The notes: generated by a model not told the origin, from the letters alone. Numbered from the stretch's first letter, positions 7,407 through 16,862 are shown. The stretch is DNA of 64,000 nucleotides from JANNNX01 sp031398745 (GCA_031398745.1 JANNNX010000071.1:1-64000); one strand, 5' to 3'. Made by a program: numbers and translations.

Positions 7407-9383
7407 GTGGGCGACGAGGACCTCGAGGATCTGGCGGTCAGGGTCATCCGGGGCCTGGCCATGGATGGCCCACAGGCCGCCGGCAACGGACATCCGGGCA
7501 CGGCCATGGCCCTGGCGCCGCTGGCGCACGTGCTCTGGCACCGGATCCTGCGCTACGACCCAGCCGATCCCCACTGGCCCGACCGCGACCGCTTCGTGCT
7601 GTCGGCCGGGCACGCCTCGATCTTGCTGTACTCCCTGCTCCACCTGACCGGCCAGGGTCTCACCATCGACGATCTCCGCGCCTTCCGGCAGTGGGGCTCA
7701 CGCACCCCAGGCCACCCGGAGAGACTCCACACGGCCGGGGTCGAGGTCACCACCGGGCCGCTCGGTCAGGGGTTCGCCAACGCGGTCGGTATGGGCATCG
7801 CCGAAGCGTGGCTCCGCGCTCGCTTCGGGCCCGAGGTGGTCGACCACCACACCTATGTCATCTGCAGCGACGGTGACCTGTCCGAGGGCATCAGCCACGA
7901 GGCGGCCTCCCTGGCCGGGCACCTCGGTCTCGGCCGGTTGGTCTACGTCTACGACGACAATCACATCACCATCGATGGCCCCACCGAGCTGTCCCTCTCC
8001 GACGACGTGGTCGGACGCTTCGAGGCCTACGGCTGGCACGTGGAGCAGCTGGGTGAGGCGGCCGACGATCGCGACGCGCTCGAGAGCGCACTGCGGCGAG
8101 CAGCCGCGACCGAGGACGCTCCCTCGCTGCTGGTGCTTCGCAGCCACATCGGCTCGCCTTCCCCCGGCCGGACCGACACCTCGGCGGCCCACGGCGAGCC
8201 CCTCGGCGCCGCCGAAGTGGCCGAGACGAAGGCGATCCTCGGCCTCCCCGTCGACGAGACGTTCTGGGTGCCGCCCGAGGTGCTCGAGCTCTACCGCTCG
8301 ACGTCGCCTCGGCGCCGCGCCGAGCGGGCGGCGTGGGACGAGCGGGTGGCGGGCTATCGGGGGGAGCGGGAGCTGCTCGACGCCTGCCTCGAGGGCCGAG
8401 CCCTCCCGGGCTGGGAAGCCAAGCTCCCGGTGTGGGAGGCGGGCACGTCGGTGGCCACCCGCAAGGCCAGTGGCGCGGTGCTCGAGGCCATCGCCGATCT
8501 CGTGCCCGGGTTGGTGGCCGGCGGCGCGGACCTGACCGCCAACACCGGCACCGCGCTGGGGACCGCGAGCGTGCTCTCGAAGCACGAGCCCGGTGGTCGC
8601 CAGATCCACTTCGGCATCCGTGAGCACGCCATGGCCGCGTCGATGAACGGCATGGCGGCCCACGGCGGGCTCCTGCCCGTGGGGGGCACCTTCTTCATCT
8701 TCTCCGACTACATGCGCCCCGCGGTGCGACTGGCCGCCCTGTCCCGGCTCCACGTCATCCACTCCTGGACCCACGACTCGGTGGGCCTTGGCCCCGACGG
8801 CCCGACCCACCAGCCGATCGAGCAGCTGGCGGCGATGCGAGCCACCCCGGGGCTGCGAGTGATCCGGCCGGCCGACGCCAACGAGACGGCGATGGCATGG
8901 CGGGCGGCGATCGATGCCGAGGGGCCTGTCGGGCTGGTGCTGTCGCGCCAGGACCTGCCCGTCCTGGCGGGCACCGCCGGCAACGAGGGCGTGCTGCGGG
9001 GGGCCTACGTGCTGGCCGATCCCCCCGACGGCGCGGTCCCGGCGGTCGTCCTGATCGGCACCGGCAGCGAGGTCCATCTGTGCCTCGAGGCCGCGGTGGC
9101 TCTCGGCGCGGAGGGCACGCCGGTGCGGGTCGTATCGATGCCGTCGTGGGACCTCTTCGAGGTGCAACCAGCCGACTACCGCTACTCGGTGCTGCCTCCG
9201 GCGGTGCCGACGCTGGCGGTCGAGGCCGCCTCCTCCTTCGGGTGGGACCGTTACGCCGACGCCACCGTCTCGATCGACCGGTTCGGCGCGTCGGCCCCAG
9301 GCGACGTCGTGCTCGCCGAACTCGGTTTCCGCCCCGACCACGTCGCCGCCCGCGCTCGCCGTCTCCTCACCGAAGGGTCCTGA
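7407..9383 (+). CDS. tkt: Transketolase, 658 aa
   Basis: This thiamine-diphosphate enzyme moves two-carbon units between sugar phosphates in the non-oxidative pentose phosphate pathway. The N-terminal domain has GNGHPGTAMA, LSAGHASILLY and GPLGQGFANAVG, followed by the GDGDL-type cofactor motif (here SDGDLSEGISHEAAS ... DDNHITIDG). The pyrimidine domain has GIREHAMAASMNGMA with the catalytic Glu, then HDSVGLGPDGPTHQP. The length is normal. The GTG start sits directly behind a -10 hexamer. Transaldolase starts 2 bases after the stop, so the two genes form a pentose-phosphate operon. Confidence 0.97.
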   Translation: MGDEDLEDLAVRVIRGLAMDGPQAAGNGHPGTAMALAPLAHVLWHRILRYDPADPHWPDRDRFVLSAGHASILLYSLLHLTGQGLTIDDLRAFRQWGSRTPGHPERLHTAGVEVTTGPLGQGFANAVGMGIAEAWLRARFGPEVVDHHTYVICSDGDLSEGISHEAASLAGHLGLGRLVYVYDDNHITIDGPTELSLSDDVVGRFEAYGWHVEQLGEAADDRDALESALRRAAATEDAPSLLVLRSHIGSPSPGRTDTSAAHGEPLGAAEVAETKAILGLPVDETFWVPPEVLELYRSTSPRRRAERAAWDERVAGYRGERELLDACLEGRALPGWEAKLPVWEAGTSVATRKASGAVLEAIADLVPGLVAGGADLTANTGTALGTASVLSKHEPGGRQIHFGIREHAMAASMNGMAAHGGLLPVGGTFFIFSDYMRPAVRLAALSRLHVIHSWTHDSVGLGPDGPTHQPIEQLAAMRATPGLRVIRPADANETAMAWRAAIDAEGPVGLVLSRQDLPVLAGTAGNEGVLRGAYVLADPPDGAVPAVVLIGTGSEVHLCLEAAVALGAEGTPVRVVSMPSWDLFEVQPADYRYSVLPPAVPTLAVEAASSFGWDRYADATVSIDRFGASAPGDVVLAELGFRPDHVAARARRLLTEGS

Positions 9384-9385
9384 CC

Positions 9386-10504
9386 GTGATCGACCTCCCG
9401 GACCTCCACGACCGATTCGGGCAGAGCCCGTGGCTCGACAACCTCCGTCGCGACTGGCTCCGAGACGGAACCCTGGCCCGCTGGGTGGGCGACGGGGTGC
9501 GGGGGGTCACCTCGAACCCGTCGATCTTCCAGAAGGCCATGGGTTCGGGCGACGCCTACGACGCCCAGCTGGCCCAGCTGCTCGAGGCCGGGTCGTCGGT
9601 CGAGGACGCCTACTGGACGATGGCCAAGGACGACATCGCCGGTGCCCTCGACATCCTGGCCCCCGTGCACGAGCAGAGCGGCGGCGCCGACGGATTCGTG
9701 TCGCTCGAACTCGGCCCCGATGTGGCCCACGACGCCGAGCGCAGCATCGTCGGGGCGCGGGGCCTCCACGCCGAGATCGACCGGCCCAACCTGATGGTGA
9801 AGGTTCCCGGCACGGCGGAGGGCGTGGTCGCCGTCCGGCAGCTCACCGCCGACGGTCTCTCGATCAACGTCACCCTCATCTTCGGACTGACCCGCTACGC
9901 GGAGGTGATGGAGGCCTACCTGGCCGGTCTCGAGGAGCGGGCGGCCACCGACCCCAGCGCCGACCTCTCGACGGTGCACGGCGTGGCCAGCTTCTTCGTG
10001 AGCCGGGTCGACTCGGAGGTCGATGCCCGACTCGAGGCGCTGGGCTCGGACGAGGCTCGGCGATGGCGGGGACAGACCGCCGTGGCCCAGGCCCAGGCGG
10101 CCTACCAGCAATTCCGGGAGACGTTCCGCGGGCCTCGTTGGGATGCGCTGGCCGCCCGCGGTGCCCAGGTCCAGCGCCCGCTGTGGGCGTCCACGTCGAC
10201 CAAGAACCCGGCCTACCGATCGACGCTCTACGTCGACGAGCTGATCGGGCCGGACACCGTCAACACCATGCCCGAGGCCACGCTCGAAGCGTTCCGGACG
10301 GCGGGCACCCTGGCCCGCACGATCGATGCCGATCCGGCAGCCGCCCGAGCCGTGCTAGCCGGGGTGGGATCCGCCGGCGTGGACCTGGAGGACGTGGCCG
10401 CCACGCTGGAGGCCCAGGGCGTCGAGCTGTTCGCCAAGGCCCACCGCGAACTGCTGGCCACCCTCCGCGACTCGGCCGTCGCATTGGGTCTGACGCCGGC
10501 CTGA
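9386..10504 (+). CDS. tal: Transaldolase, 372 aa
   Basis: This TIM-barrel enzyme transfers dihydroxyacetone units in the pentose phosphate pathway. The Schiff-base Lys is K139 in NLMVKVPGT. GVTSNPSIFQKA near residue 40 and ASTSTKNPAY near 270 are hallmark motifs of the long actinobacterial class (TalB subfamily 2). The GTG start lies 2 bases after the transketolase stop. Confidence 0.97.
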   Translation: MIDLPDLHDRFGQSPWLDNLRRDWLRDGTLARWVGDGVRGVTSNPSIFQKAMGSGDAYDAQLAQLLEAGSSVEDAYWTMAKDDIAGALDILAPVHEQSGGADGFVSLELGPDVAHDAERSIVGARGLHAEIDRPNLMVKVPGTAEGVVAVRQLTADGLSINVTLIFGLTRYAEVMEAYLAGLEERAATDPSADLSTVHGVASFFVSRVDSEVDARLEALGSDEARRWRGQTAVAQAQAAYQQFRETFRGPRWDALAARGAQVQRPLWASTSTKNPAYRSTLYVDELIGPDTVNTMPEATLEAFRTAGTLARTIDADPAAARAVLAGVGSAGVDLEDVAATLEAQGVELFAKAHRELLATLRDSAVALGLTPA

Positions 10505-10545
10505 GCCGGAGCGGCCGGCGCCCGACCTGGCGTTTCCTTTCGGTC

Positions 10546-10592
10546 CCGACAGTATTTGGTGTAGTCCAACTGTCGGATGTACGGTCGACCGT
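10546..10592. promoter_or_regulatory. Promoter with two nested inverted repeats upstream of the LLM gene
   Basis: A promoter TTGGTG (10556-10561), 18-base spacer and TACGGT (10580-10585) is overlaid by two symmetrical elements. CCGACAGT (10546-10553) pairs with ACTGTCGG (10569-10576) around the -35, and the perfect 12-base palindrome ACGGTCGACCGT (10581-10592) covers the -10. This looks like tight repression by one or two dimeric regulators. Confidence 0.6.
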
Positions 10593-10619
10593 CCGACTGA
10601 CCGATCAAGGGGGACCGTC

Positions 10620-11555
10620 ATGGCCGTCGACCGCAAGGGCGTCCGTTTCCTGTTGAACCTCTCGCCCGTCCACTACGACCGCGACGGGTACCGCGCCATC
10701 CTCGACGACATGCGTCGGGCCGACCAGACGGCGATCGACGAGATCACCTTCTCGGAGCACGTGGTGATGACCGGCCGGGACCAGATCCCGCCGCCCGACT
10801 CGGAGTGGCCCGAGACCCTGGCCCTCATCGCCGCCGGGGTATCGGTCACCGAGCGGATCCACTTCTCCACCGGCATCATGATCGCCCCCCTGCGGCCGGC
10901 CCCGCTGCTGGCCAAGCAGATCGCCACCATCGATCACCTGGCCGAGGGTCGGGTGAACTTCGGTGTCGGCGCCAGCTACTCGGAGGGCGAGTACCAGGCC
11001 TTCCAGCTCGACTTCGCCGACCGGGGGCGGCTCCTGACCGAGACCATCGCCGCCTGCCGGGAGATGTGGACGAACCCCAAGGGGGCGACCTTCCACGGCG
11101 AGGTCATCCACTTCGATGACGTGTACCTGGTCCCCGGGCCCTACCAGGTGGGTGGTCCTCCGATCCTCTTCGCAGGAAAGTGGACGCCCCGGAACCTCAA
11201 GCGCATCGTCGCCTACGGCGACGGGTGGCTTCCCGCCGGTCCGTCGGAGGATGCCTTCAAGACCGAGATGGGTGAGTTGAAGGAGGCCTTCGCGGCCGCC
11301 GGTAGGGACCCCGGCGCCCTGCGTCTCCAGGGGATGCCCCCGGCCCTGACTGCGGACGGCGAGCGCCCGCAGTTCCACGGCGCCAAGGCCGTGATCGCCA
11401 AGAGCTTCGAGGCTCTCGACGACCTGCTGGAGAACAACCCCCACATCAACCAGATCGGCATCGGCTCGCGATTCTTCGTCAACGACGACCACGCCGAGGA
11501 CGTCCCGGCCTTCATCGACGAGCTGGGCGCCCTGATCGCCGACTGGCGCGGCTGA
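10620..11555 (+). CDS. LLM-class flavin/F420-dependent oxidoreductase, 311 aa
   Basis: The TIM-barrel bacterial luciferase-like fold is recognised by RIHFSTGIMIAPLRPAPLLAK, the ATIDHLAEGRVNFGVGASYSEGEYQAF segment and a C-terminal NDDHAEDVPAFIDEL. Enzymes of this type use FMN or F420 to oxidise or reduce small organic substrates. The nearby fbiC makes F420 use plausible, but the substrate cannot be read. The ATG follows an AAGGGGGA ribosome site. The gene has its own elaborate promoter, in contrast to its leaderless neighbours. Confidence 0.88.
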   Translation: MAVDRKGVRFLLNLSPVHYDRDGYRAILDDMRRADQTAIDEITFSEHVVMTGRDQIPPPDSEWPETLALIAAGVSVTERIHFSTGIMIAPLRPAPLLAKQIATIDHLAEGRVNFGVGASYSEGEYQAFQLDFADRGRLLTETIAACREMWTNPKGATFHGEVIHFDDVYLVPGPYQVGGPPILFAGKWTPRNLKRIVAYGDGWLPAGPSEDAFKTEMGELKEAFAAAGRDPGALRLQGMPPALTADGERPQFHGAKAVIAKSFEALDDLLENNPHINQIGIGSRFFVNDDHAEDVPAFIDELGALIADWRG

Positions 11556-11615
11556 CCCCTCGGGTCCGCTGCTTATCGAACGCCCCCCCTTCCCCCCACT
11601 CGAGGAGTACCTGCC

Positions 11616-13190
11616 ATGTTCCGGTCCACCTTCCGACGCGGCCTGTTGGCCGCCTTCGTCCTGCTCGCCCTCGTAGCCGCCGGATGCTCCGGCGACGACG
11701 AGCCAGACGAGCCGGTGGGCTCCGAGGAGCCGTCGGGGCCGACGGGGACACTCCGCTACGGCTTCGGAGCCGAGAACCAGGGCTTCGACCCGCTGCTCGC
11801 GGCGGATGTGAACAGCGGCGTCTACCGCCAGCCGGTGTACGAGGGGCTGCTCCGCCAGCTTCCGCCCGAGAACGAGCTCGAGGCAGGCCTGGCCACGGAG
11901 TGGGAGGTGCGGGACGCAGACGGCGACGGCACCCAGGACACCATCTCGGTCACCTTGCGTGAAGGCGTCACCTTCTCCGACGGCGAGGTGTGGGACGCCG
12001 AGGCACTCAAGGCCAACTTGAGTCGCCCCAGTCCCCCGAGCGCCATTGTTCGCCCCGGTGAACCGGTGTTCTCCGAGGTCGTCGTCATCGACGCGACCCA
12101 CGCCGACATCGTCTACGACAAGGTCACCTTCGCCCTCCTCACCCAGTTCGCCGATGGCGACATGATCAGCCCCAAGGCCATCGCGGATCCGTCCATCGAC
12201 CTGAACACCACCCCCGTCGGGACAGGCCCGTGGGTGTACGACGCCGGCGCCTCCACCGCGGGGGTCGAGTACACCTACAACGCCCGCGAGGGCTACTGGG
12301 ACCCGGAGGCCCAGCAGGTCGAGACCATCGTCATCCTGACGCTGACGGGTGACGCGGCTCTCAACGCCCTGCGGGCCGGGGAGATCGACGCCGCCTCACT
12401 CAACGCCAACACCGGCTTCCAGGCCGAGTCCGCCGGCTTCGGCGTCGCCACCTCGTCGACCTCGTGGAACGGGCTGCTCATCCTCGACCAGACCGGCGCG
12501 CAGGTCGAGGCGTTGGGCGACGTCAAGGTCCGCCAGGCGATGGCCTACGCCCTCGACCGGGAGGAGTACGTCGACGCACTCCTGTTCGGTTTCGGGGCAC
12601 CGTCGGCCCAGCCCTACGGCGAGGGGTCGGAAGGTTACGCCCCCGAGCTGGATGAGGCCTTCGGGTACGACCTCGACCGAGCCAAGGAGCTCATGGCCGA
12701 GGCGGGCTACGCCGACGGCTTCTCCTTCACTGCGGCGGCCATCAGCGGCAGCAGTGACGGGCCCCAGGCCATCGCCGGATTCCTGGCCGAGATCGGGATC
12801 GACATGGAGCTGCGTCTGATCTCCGGATCGGAGCTCACCTCGACCCTGGAGTCCGGCGAGGTCCAGGCCTTCGCGGCCAACCTTCCGCAGTCCGGCCCCG
12901 CCGACCTCTACAGCCTGCTTCTCGACCCCGAAGGCCTGTTCAATCCGAGCAAGGCCGACCCCAGTGCCGAGGTGCGTTCGACCAACGACCAGTTGGCCGC
13001 CGCCTTCGAGCCGGCTGAGCGCAACGAACTGGCGGCCAGCATGACCACGGCCATGGTCGAGAACGTCAACGTCCTCGTGGTGGCGACGTCGGGCGAAGTT
13101 CTCGGCTACGACGACGACAGCGTCTCGGAGGTCTACGTCCGGGCCGGGACGACCGCGATCGACTTTCGGGGTGTTCGGGTCTCGTCGTGA
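11616..13190 (+). CDS. Family-5 solute-binding lipoprotein (oligopeptide/nickel ABC type), 524 aa
   Basis: A lipoprotein signal peptide (RRGLLAAFVLLALVAAGC) ends in the lipidated Cys24, followed by an acidic linker (SGDDEPDEP). The mature protein has the SBP_bac_5 fold with TLREGVTFSDGEVWDAEALK and KVRQAMAYALDREEYVDAL. Such proteins capture peptides or similar solutes outside the membrane and deliver them to an ABC permease. No permease or ATPase genes are adjacent, so it is an orphan in this window. It sits between the LLM gene and fbiC. The ATG has a GAGGAG-like site about 9 bases upstream. Confidence 0.92.
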   Translation: MFRSTFRRGLLAAFVLLALVAAGCSGDDEPDEPVGSEEPSGPTGTLRYGFGAENQGFDPLLAADVNSGVYRQPVYEGLLRQLPPENELEAGLATEWEVRDADGDGTQDTISVTLREGVTFSDGEVWDAEALKANLSRPSPPSAIVRPGEPVFSEVVVIDATHADIVYDKVTFALLTQFADGDMISPKAIADPSIDLNTTPVGTGPWVYDAGASTAGVEYTYNAREGYWDPEAQQVETIVILTLTGDAALNALRAGEIDAASLNANTGFQAESAGFGVATSSTSWNGLLILDQTGAQVEALGDVKVRQAMAYALDREEYVDALLFGFGAPSAQPYGEGSEGYAPELDEAFGYDLDRAKELMAEAGYADGFSFTAAAISGSSDGPQAIAGFLAEIGIDMELRLISGSELTSTLESGEVQAFAANLPQSGPADLYSLLLDPEGLFNPSKADPSAEVRSTNDQLAAAFEPAERNELAASMTTAMVENVNVLVVATSGEVLGYDDDSVSEVYVRAGTTAIDFRGVRVSS

Positions 13191-13218
13191 CCCGGGCTCG
13201 GGCGGGGAAAGCGCCGGG

Positions 13219-13224
13219 TAAGGT
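13219..13224 (+). promoter_or_regulatory. -10 element of fbiC (leaderless)
   Basis: TAAGGT ends 7 bases before the ATG at 13232. It supports that start over an upstream GTG at 13187 that overlaps the lipoprotein stop. Confidence 0.55.
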
Positions 13225-13231
13225 CGCCCCG

Positions 13232-15490
13232 ATGCTCGATCATCCGCTGCTCTCGCTGCCGCTCGACGACCAGCTGGCCCAGGCCGTCGAGCGGCGCGAC
13301 CGGTCCTTCGGGACCCGGGTGACCTACTCGCCCAAGGTCTTCATCCCTCTCACCCACCTCTGTCGGGATCGCTGCGAGTACTGCACCTTCGCCCAGCCAC
13401 CGGCCCGGCTGCTGGCCCCCTACCTCTCCCCCGACGAGGTCCTGGCCATCGCCACCAAGGGGGCCGAGGCCGGGTGTCACGAGGCCCTCTTCACGCTGGG
13501 CGAACGGCCCGAGCTCCGCTACCCGGCGGCCCGGGACTGGCTCTCCCGCCACGGATACCGATCGACCGTCGACTACCTGGTGGCCATGGCCGAGCTGGTG
13601 GTCACCGAGACCGGGCTTCTCCCCCACGCCAACGCCGGAGCCCTCCACGCCGAGGAGCTGGCCCGTCTCCGGGCGGTGAGTGCCTCCCAGGGGATGATGG
13701 TCGAGTCGCTCAACGACGATCTCGACGCCCACCGGGGCTCCCCGGACAAGACCTCGGCCCGTCGCCTGGCGACCCTCGAGGCCGCCGGTGAACTCCAGAT
13801 CCCCTTCACCACCGGGATCCTGGTCGGCTTCGGGGAGAGCCGAGCCGACCGGCTCGAAGCCCTCGAGGCCATCGCCGAGAGCCACCGCCGCCACGGTCAC
13901 GTGCAGGAGGTGATCGTCCAGAACTTCCTCCCCAAGGAGGGGACGGCCATGCACGGCGCGGCACCCTGCCCGACCGACGAGTTCCTGTGGAGCATCGCCG
14001 CGGCCCGCCTGCTCCTGCCCGACGACGTCCACCTGCAGGCCCCACCCAACCTCTCGGACGACTTCGGCCACCTCCTCGACGCCGGCATCGACGACTGGGG
14101 GGGCGTGTCCCCGGTGACCATCGACCACGTCAACCCCGAGCGCCCGTGGCCCGAGCTCGAGCGGCTGGCCGAGATCACCGAGGCCCGGGGTCACGTGCTC
14201 GCTCCCCGCTTGACCGTCTACCCGGAGATGGTCCGGCACCCGGAGCGCTGGCTCGACACCGCGATGCGGTTCCCGGTCATGGATCGGGCCGACGCCGAGG
14301 GCCTCGGTCGCGACCACCCGTGGTCGCCGGGAGACGACACCTCGCCCCCACCGCTGATGGCCGGTTCGGCCCGAGCCGGCGGGGCGGTGGCGGAGGTCCT
14401 GGCTGGTGTCGACGCCGGCCAGGAGGTCGGCGAGGCGGAGATCGTCACCCTGTTCTCGGCCCGCGGCTCGGAGGTCGGGGCGGTCGCCGAACTGGCCGAC
14501 CAACTCCGCTTCGAGGCCGTCGGCGACACCGTCACCTGGGTGGCCAACCGCAACATCAACTACACAAACGTCTGCACCTTCAAGTGCAAGTTCTGCGCCT
14601 TCTCGAAGGGGCCGCTATCGCTCAACCTCCGGGGCGCGCCGTACCTGCTGACCCTGGACGACATCAAGGCCCGGGTCGTCGAGGCCGTAGCCGAGGGCGC
14701 CACCGAGGTGTGCCTCCAAGGTGGCATCCACCCCGATTTCGACGGCGACTACTACCTCGACGTGACCCGGGCGGTGAAGGACGCCGCGCCCGACATCCAC
14801 GTGCACGGCTTCACCGCCCTCGAGGTCACCGAGGGGGCCAAGCGCCTCGGTGAGCCGCTGGCCAACTACCTGCGGCGACTCATGGACGTCGGCCTGCGCA
14901 CCCTGCCGGGTACGGCCGCCGAGATCCTCGACGACGAGATCCGGGCCGTCCTCTGCCCCGACAAGGTCAACACCGAGGAGTGGCTGGAGGCCCACCGGGT
15001 CGCCCACCAGGTGGGCCTGCGCTCGAACATCACGATCATGTTCGGGTCGATCGAGGAGCCCGTGCACTGGGCCCGCCACCTGCTGCGGACCCGGGCCCTG
15101 CAGAAGGAAACCGGCGGCTTTACCGAGTTCGTGCCGTTGCCCTTCGTCCACATGGCCGCGCCGCTCTACCTCCAGAAGCGGAGCCGCCGGGGACCGACCT
15201 TCCGGGAGGCGCTGCTCATGCACGCGGTGGCTCGGATCACCTATCGGGGCGTGATCGACAACATCCAGACCTCCTGGGTGAAGATGGGCGAGGCCGGGGC
15301 CCGCCAGGCGCTCCGGGCCGGCGCCAACGACCTCGGGGGCACGCTGATGGACGAGAACATCTCCCGAGCGGCAGGGGCCGCCCACGGTCAGCGCATGACC
15401 GGCGAGGACTTCGCGACCCTGCTCGAGCCCATCGGTCGCCGGCTCGAGCAGCGCACCACGCTCTACGGCCGGCCGACCCAGCCGGCCTGA
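13232..15490 (+). CDS. fbiC: FbiC, 7,8-didemethyl-8-hydroxy-5-deazariboflavin (F0) synthase, CofG-CofH fusion
   Basis: The enzyme makes the F0 chromophore of coenzyme F420 from tyrosine and 5-amino-6-ribitylaminouracil using two radical-SAM centres. The N-terminal CofG half has C44, C48 and C51 (CRDRCEYC). The C-terminal CofH half has C448, C452 and C455 (CTFKCKFC). The length (752 aa from this start) is slightly short of mycobacterial FbiC because of a shorter N-terminus. I chose the ATG at 13232 because a -10 hexamer lies directly upstream. The GTG at 13187, overlapping the previous stop, is the alternative. Confidence 0.95.
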   Translation: MLDHPLLSLPLDDQLAQAVERRDRSFGTRVTYSPKVFIPLTHLCRDRCEYCTFAQPPARLLAPYLSPDEVLAIATKGAEAGCHEALFTLGERPELRYPAARDWLSRHGYRSTVDYLVAMAELVVTETGLLPHANAGALHAEELARLRAVSASQGMMVESLNDDLDAHRGSPDKTSARRLATLEAAGELQIPFTTGILVGFGESRADRLEALEAIAESHRRHGHVQEVIVQNFLPKEGTAMHGAAPCPTDEFLWSIAAARLLLPDDVHLQAPPNLSDDFGHLLDAGIDDWGGVSPVTIDHVNPERPWPELERLAEITEARGHVLAPRLTVYPEMVRHPERWLDTAMRFPVMDRADAEGLGRDHPWSPGDDTSPPPLMAGSARAGGAVAEVLAGVDAGQEVGEAEIVTLFSARGSEVGAVAELADQLRFEAVGDTVTWVANRNINYTNVCTFKCKFCAFSKGPLSLNLRGAPYLLTLDDIKARVVEAVAEGATEVCLQGGIHPDFDGDYYLDVTRAVKDAAPDIHVHGFTALEVTEGAKRLGEPLANYLRRLMDVGLRTLPGTAAEILDDEIRAVLCPDKVNTEEWLEAHRVAHQVGLRSNITIMFGSIEEPVHWARHLLRTRALQKETGGFTEFVPLPFVHMAAPLYLQKRSRRGPTFREALLMHAVARITYRGVIDNIQTSWVKMGEAGARQALRAGANDLGGTLMDENISRAAGAAHGQRMTGEDFATLLEPIGRRLEQRTTLYGRPTQPA

Positions 15491-15518
15491 GGGTCGGCCC
15501 GGCCTTTCTCCGCACCCC

Positions 15519-16631
15519 ATGGCCGAACGCCGTCCGGCCGTCGAGCCCGCGCTCGAGGAGCGGATCGCCGAACTGCTGGACGAGGCCGGGGCGCGACAGG
15601 ACCGTGACCAGCTCCGGGAGATCCTGGTGTCCGCGGTGGGCCTGGCCGGCGATGGCGCCACCCGCCTCGACCTCAAGATCGCCAATGCCACGCTGAGCGA
15701 GATGCGGGAGGCGTTCGCCAAGTTCCTGCCCTTCGCCGACGTACCCAAGGTGACGATCTTCGGGTCGGCCCGGGTCCGACCCGACGACCCCCTCTACCAC
15801 CACACGGTGGCGCTGGCCCGGGCCCTGGCCCAGCGGGGCTGGATGGTGGTCACCGGCGCCGGTCCGGGGATCATGGCCGCCGGCATGGAGGGTGCGGGCC
15901 GGGATCGGGCCTTCGGGGTCCGCATCCGCCTCCCCTTCGAGCCCGGGGCCAACGACGTCATTGCCGGCGACGAGAAGCTGGTGGAGATGAAGTACTTCTT
16001 CACCCGCAAGTTGATGCTGGTGAAGGAGTCCGAGGCGTTCGTGTCGCTGCCCGGCGGGTTCGGGACCCTCGACGAGGTCATGGAGTTACTGACCCTCCTC
16101 CAGACCGGCAAGACCCTCCCCGTGCCCGTCGTCCTGCTCGACGTGCCCGGAGGGAGCTACTGGCAGGGGTGGCGACGCTGGGTGGAGGAGGAGGTATTGG
16201 CTGGCGGGTTCGTCTCCGCGCCCGACCTCGACCTGGCCACGATCACCGACCAGGTCGAGCAGGCCGTCGACGAGATCGTCCGCTTCTACCGGATGTTCCA
16301 CTCGCTGCGCCACGTCGGCAAGCGGACCGTGCTGCGCCTCCGAGCCGAGCCCAGTAGCGACGAACTCCGCGCGCTCAACGACGAGTTCGGCGACATCCTG
16401 GTCGACGGGCACATCGAGGCCTCGGGCCCATTGCCCGCCGAGGTGGCCACCGCGGATCACCTCGAGCTCCCCCGGCTGGTGATGGCGTTCGACCGCCGCA
16501 GTCACGGTCGGCTGCTCACCCTCATCCGTACCCTCGACAGCCTGCCCAGCGCCCCGGCGGCGGCTGCCCTGCCCCCGACCTCGGCCGAGCAGGACGAAGC
16601 GGCCGATCGCTACGACTCGGCGTCGGACTGA
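15519..16631 (+). CDS. LOG-family nucleoside-monophosphate phosphoribohydrolase, 370 aa
   Basis: The Rossmann-like LOG ('lonely guy') fold is recognised by VTIFGSARVRPDD, GAGPGIMAAGMEGA and the signature PGGFGTLDE near residue 180. The family releases a free base from nucleoside 5'-monophosphates, which gives cytokinins in some bacteria. The 70-residue N-terminal and 90-residue C-terminal extensions mark the long actinobacterial branch, whose substrate is less certain. The gene starts 28 bases after fbiC. Its end overlaps the convergent small gene at 16610 by 22 bases. Confidence 0.88.
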   Translation: MAERRPAVEPALEERIAELLDEAGARQDRDQLREILVSAVGLAGDGATRLDLKIANATLSEMREAFAKFLPFADVPKVTIFGSARVRPDDPLYHHTVALARALAQRGWMVVTGAGPGIMAAGMEGAGRDRAFGVRIRLPFEPGANDVIAGDEKLVEMKYFFTRKLMLVKESEAFVSLPGGFGTLDEVMELLTLLQTGKTLPVPVVLLDVPGGSYWQGWRRWVEEEVLAGGFVSAPDLDLATITDQVEQAVDEIVRFYRMFHSLRHVGKRTVLRLRAEPSSDELRALNDEFGDILVDGHIEASGPLPAEVATADHLELPRLVMAFDRRSHGRLLTLIRTLDSLPSAPAAAALPPTSAEQDEAADRYDSASD

Positions 16632-16819
16632 GCGACCTGGTCGAGGAGGCGGGCCGCCTTCTCGACCGCTCGACGAGCTTGGGTGACCCGCTTCTCGGCG
16701 TCGGGCCGGCCGGTGGCACCCTCGCCGATCGCTTGACGCAGAAGGTCGAGCGCCAGATCGGCCAGGTCCTCGCCGATGGCGTCGAGGCGCTGGCTCAGCT
16801 CGGCGGCGTCGCGGGACAC
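16610..16819 (-). CDS. Small helical hypothetical protein, 69 aa
   Basis: The protein (MSRDAAELSQRLDAIGEDL...) is predicted to be almost entirely helical, with heptad-like spacing of Leu and Ala and a high content of Arg, Asp and Glu. It has no membrane segment. I do not recognise a family. The GTG start is supported by a -10 hexamer (TAGGGT on the minus strand, 16826-16831) ending 6 bases upstream. It is divergent from the Cys-rich gene at 16870 and runs tail-to-tail into the LOG gene. Confidence 0.7.
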   Translation of the reverse strand: MSRDAAELSQRLDAIGEDLADLALDLLRQAIGEGATGRPDAEKRVTQARRAVEKAARLLDQVAQSDAES

Positions 16820-16825
16820 GGCGGC

Positions 16826-16831
16826 ACCCTA
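16826..16831 (-). promoter_or_regulatory. -10 element of the 16610 gene (leaderless)
   Basis: TAGGGT on the minus strand ends 6 bases before the GTG at 16819. Confidence 0.55.
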
Positions 16832-16856
16832 GCCAGGCGGGCCCGGGGCCTCGGTC

Positions 16857-16862
16857 TAGGGT
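16857..16862 (+). promoter_or_regulatory. -10 element of the 16870 gene (leaderless)
   Basis: TAGGGT ends 7 bases before the GTG at 16870. The two divergent genes here use the same hexamer within 51 bases. Confidence 0.55.

Noticed and set aside
7698..9341. A 547-codon minus-strand open frame
   Set aside because: It mirrors the transketolase gene on the other strand and encodes a Gly/His/Arg-rich product with no recognisable fold.
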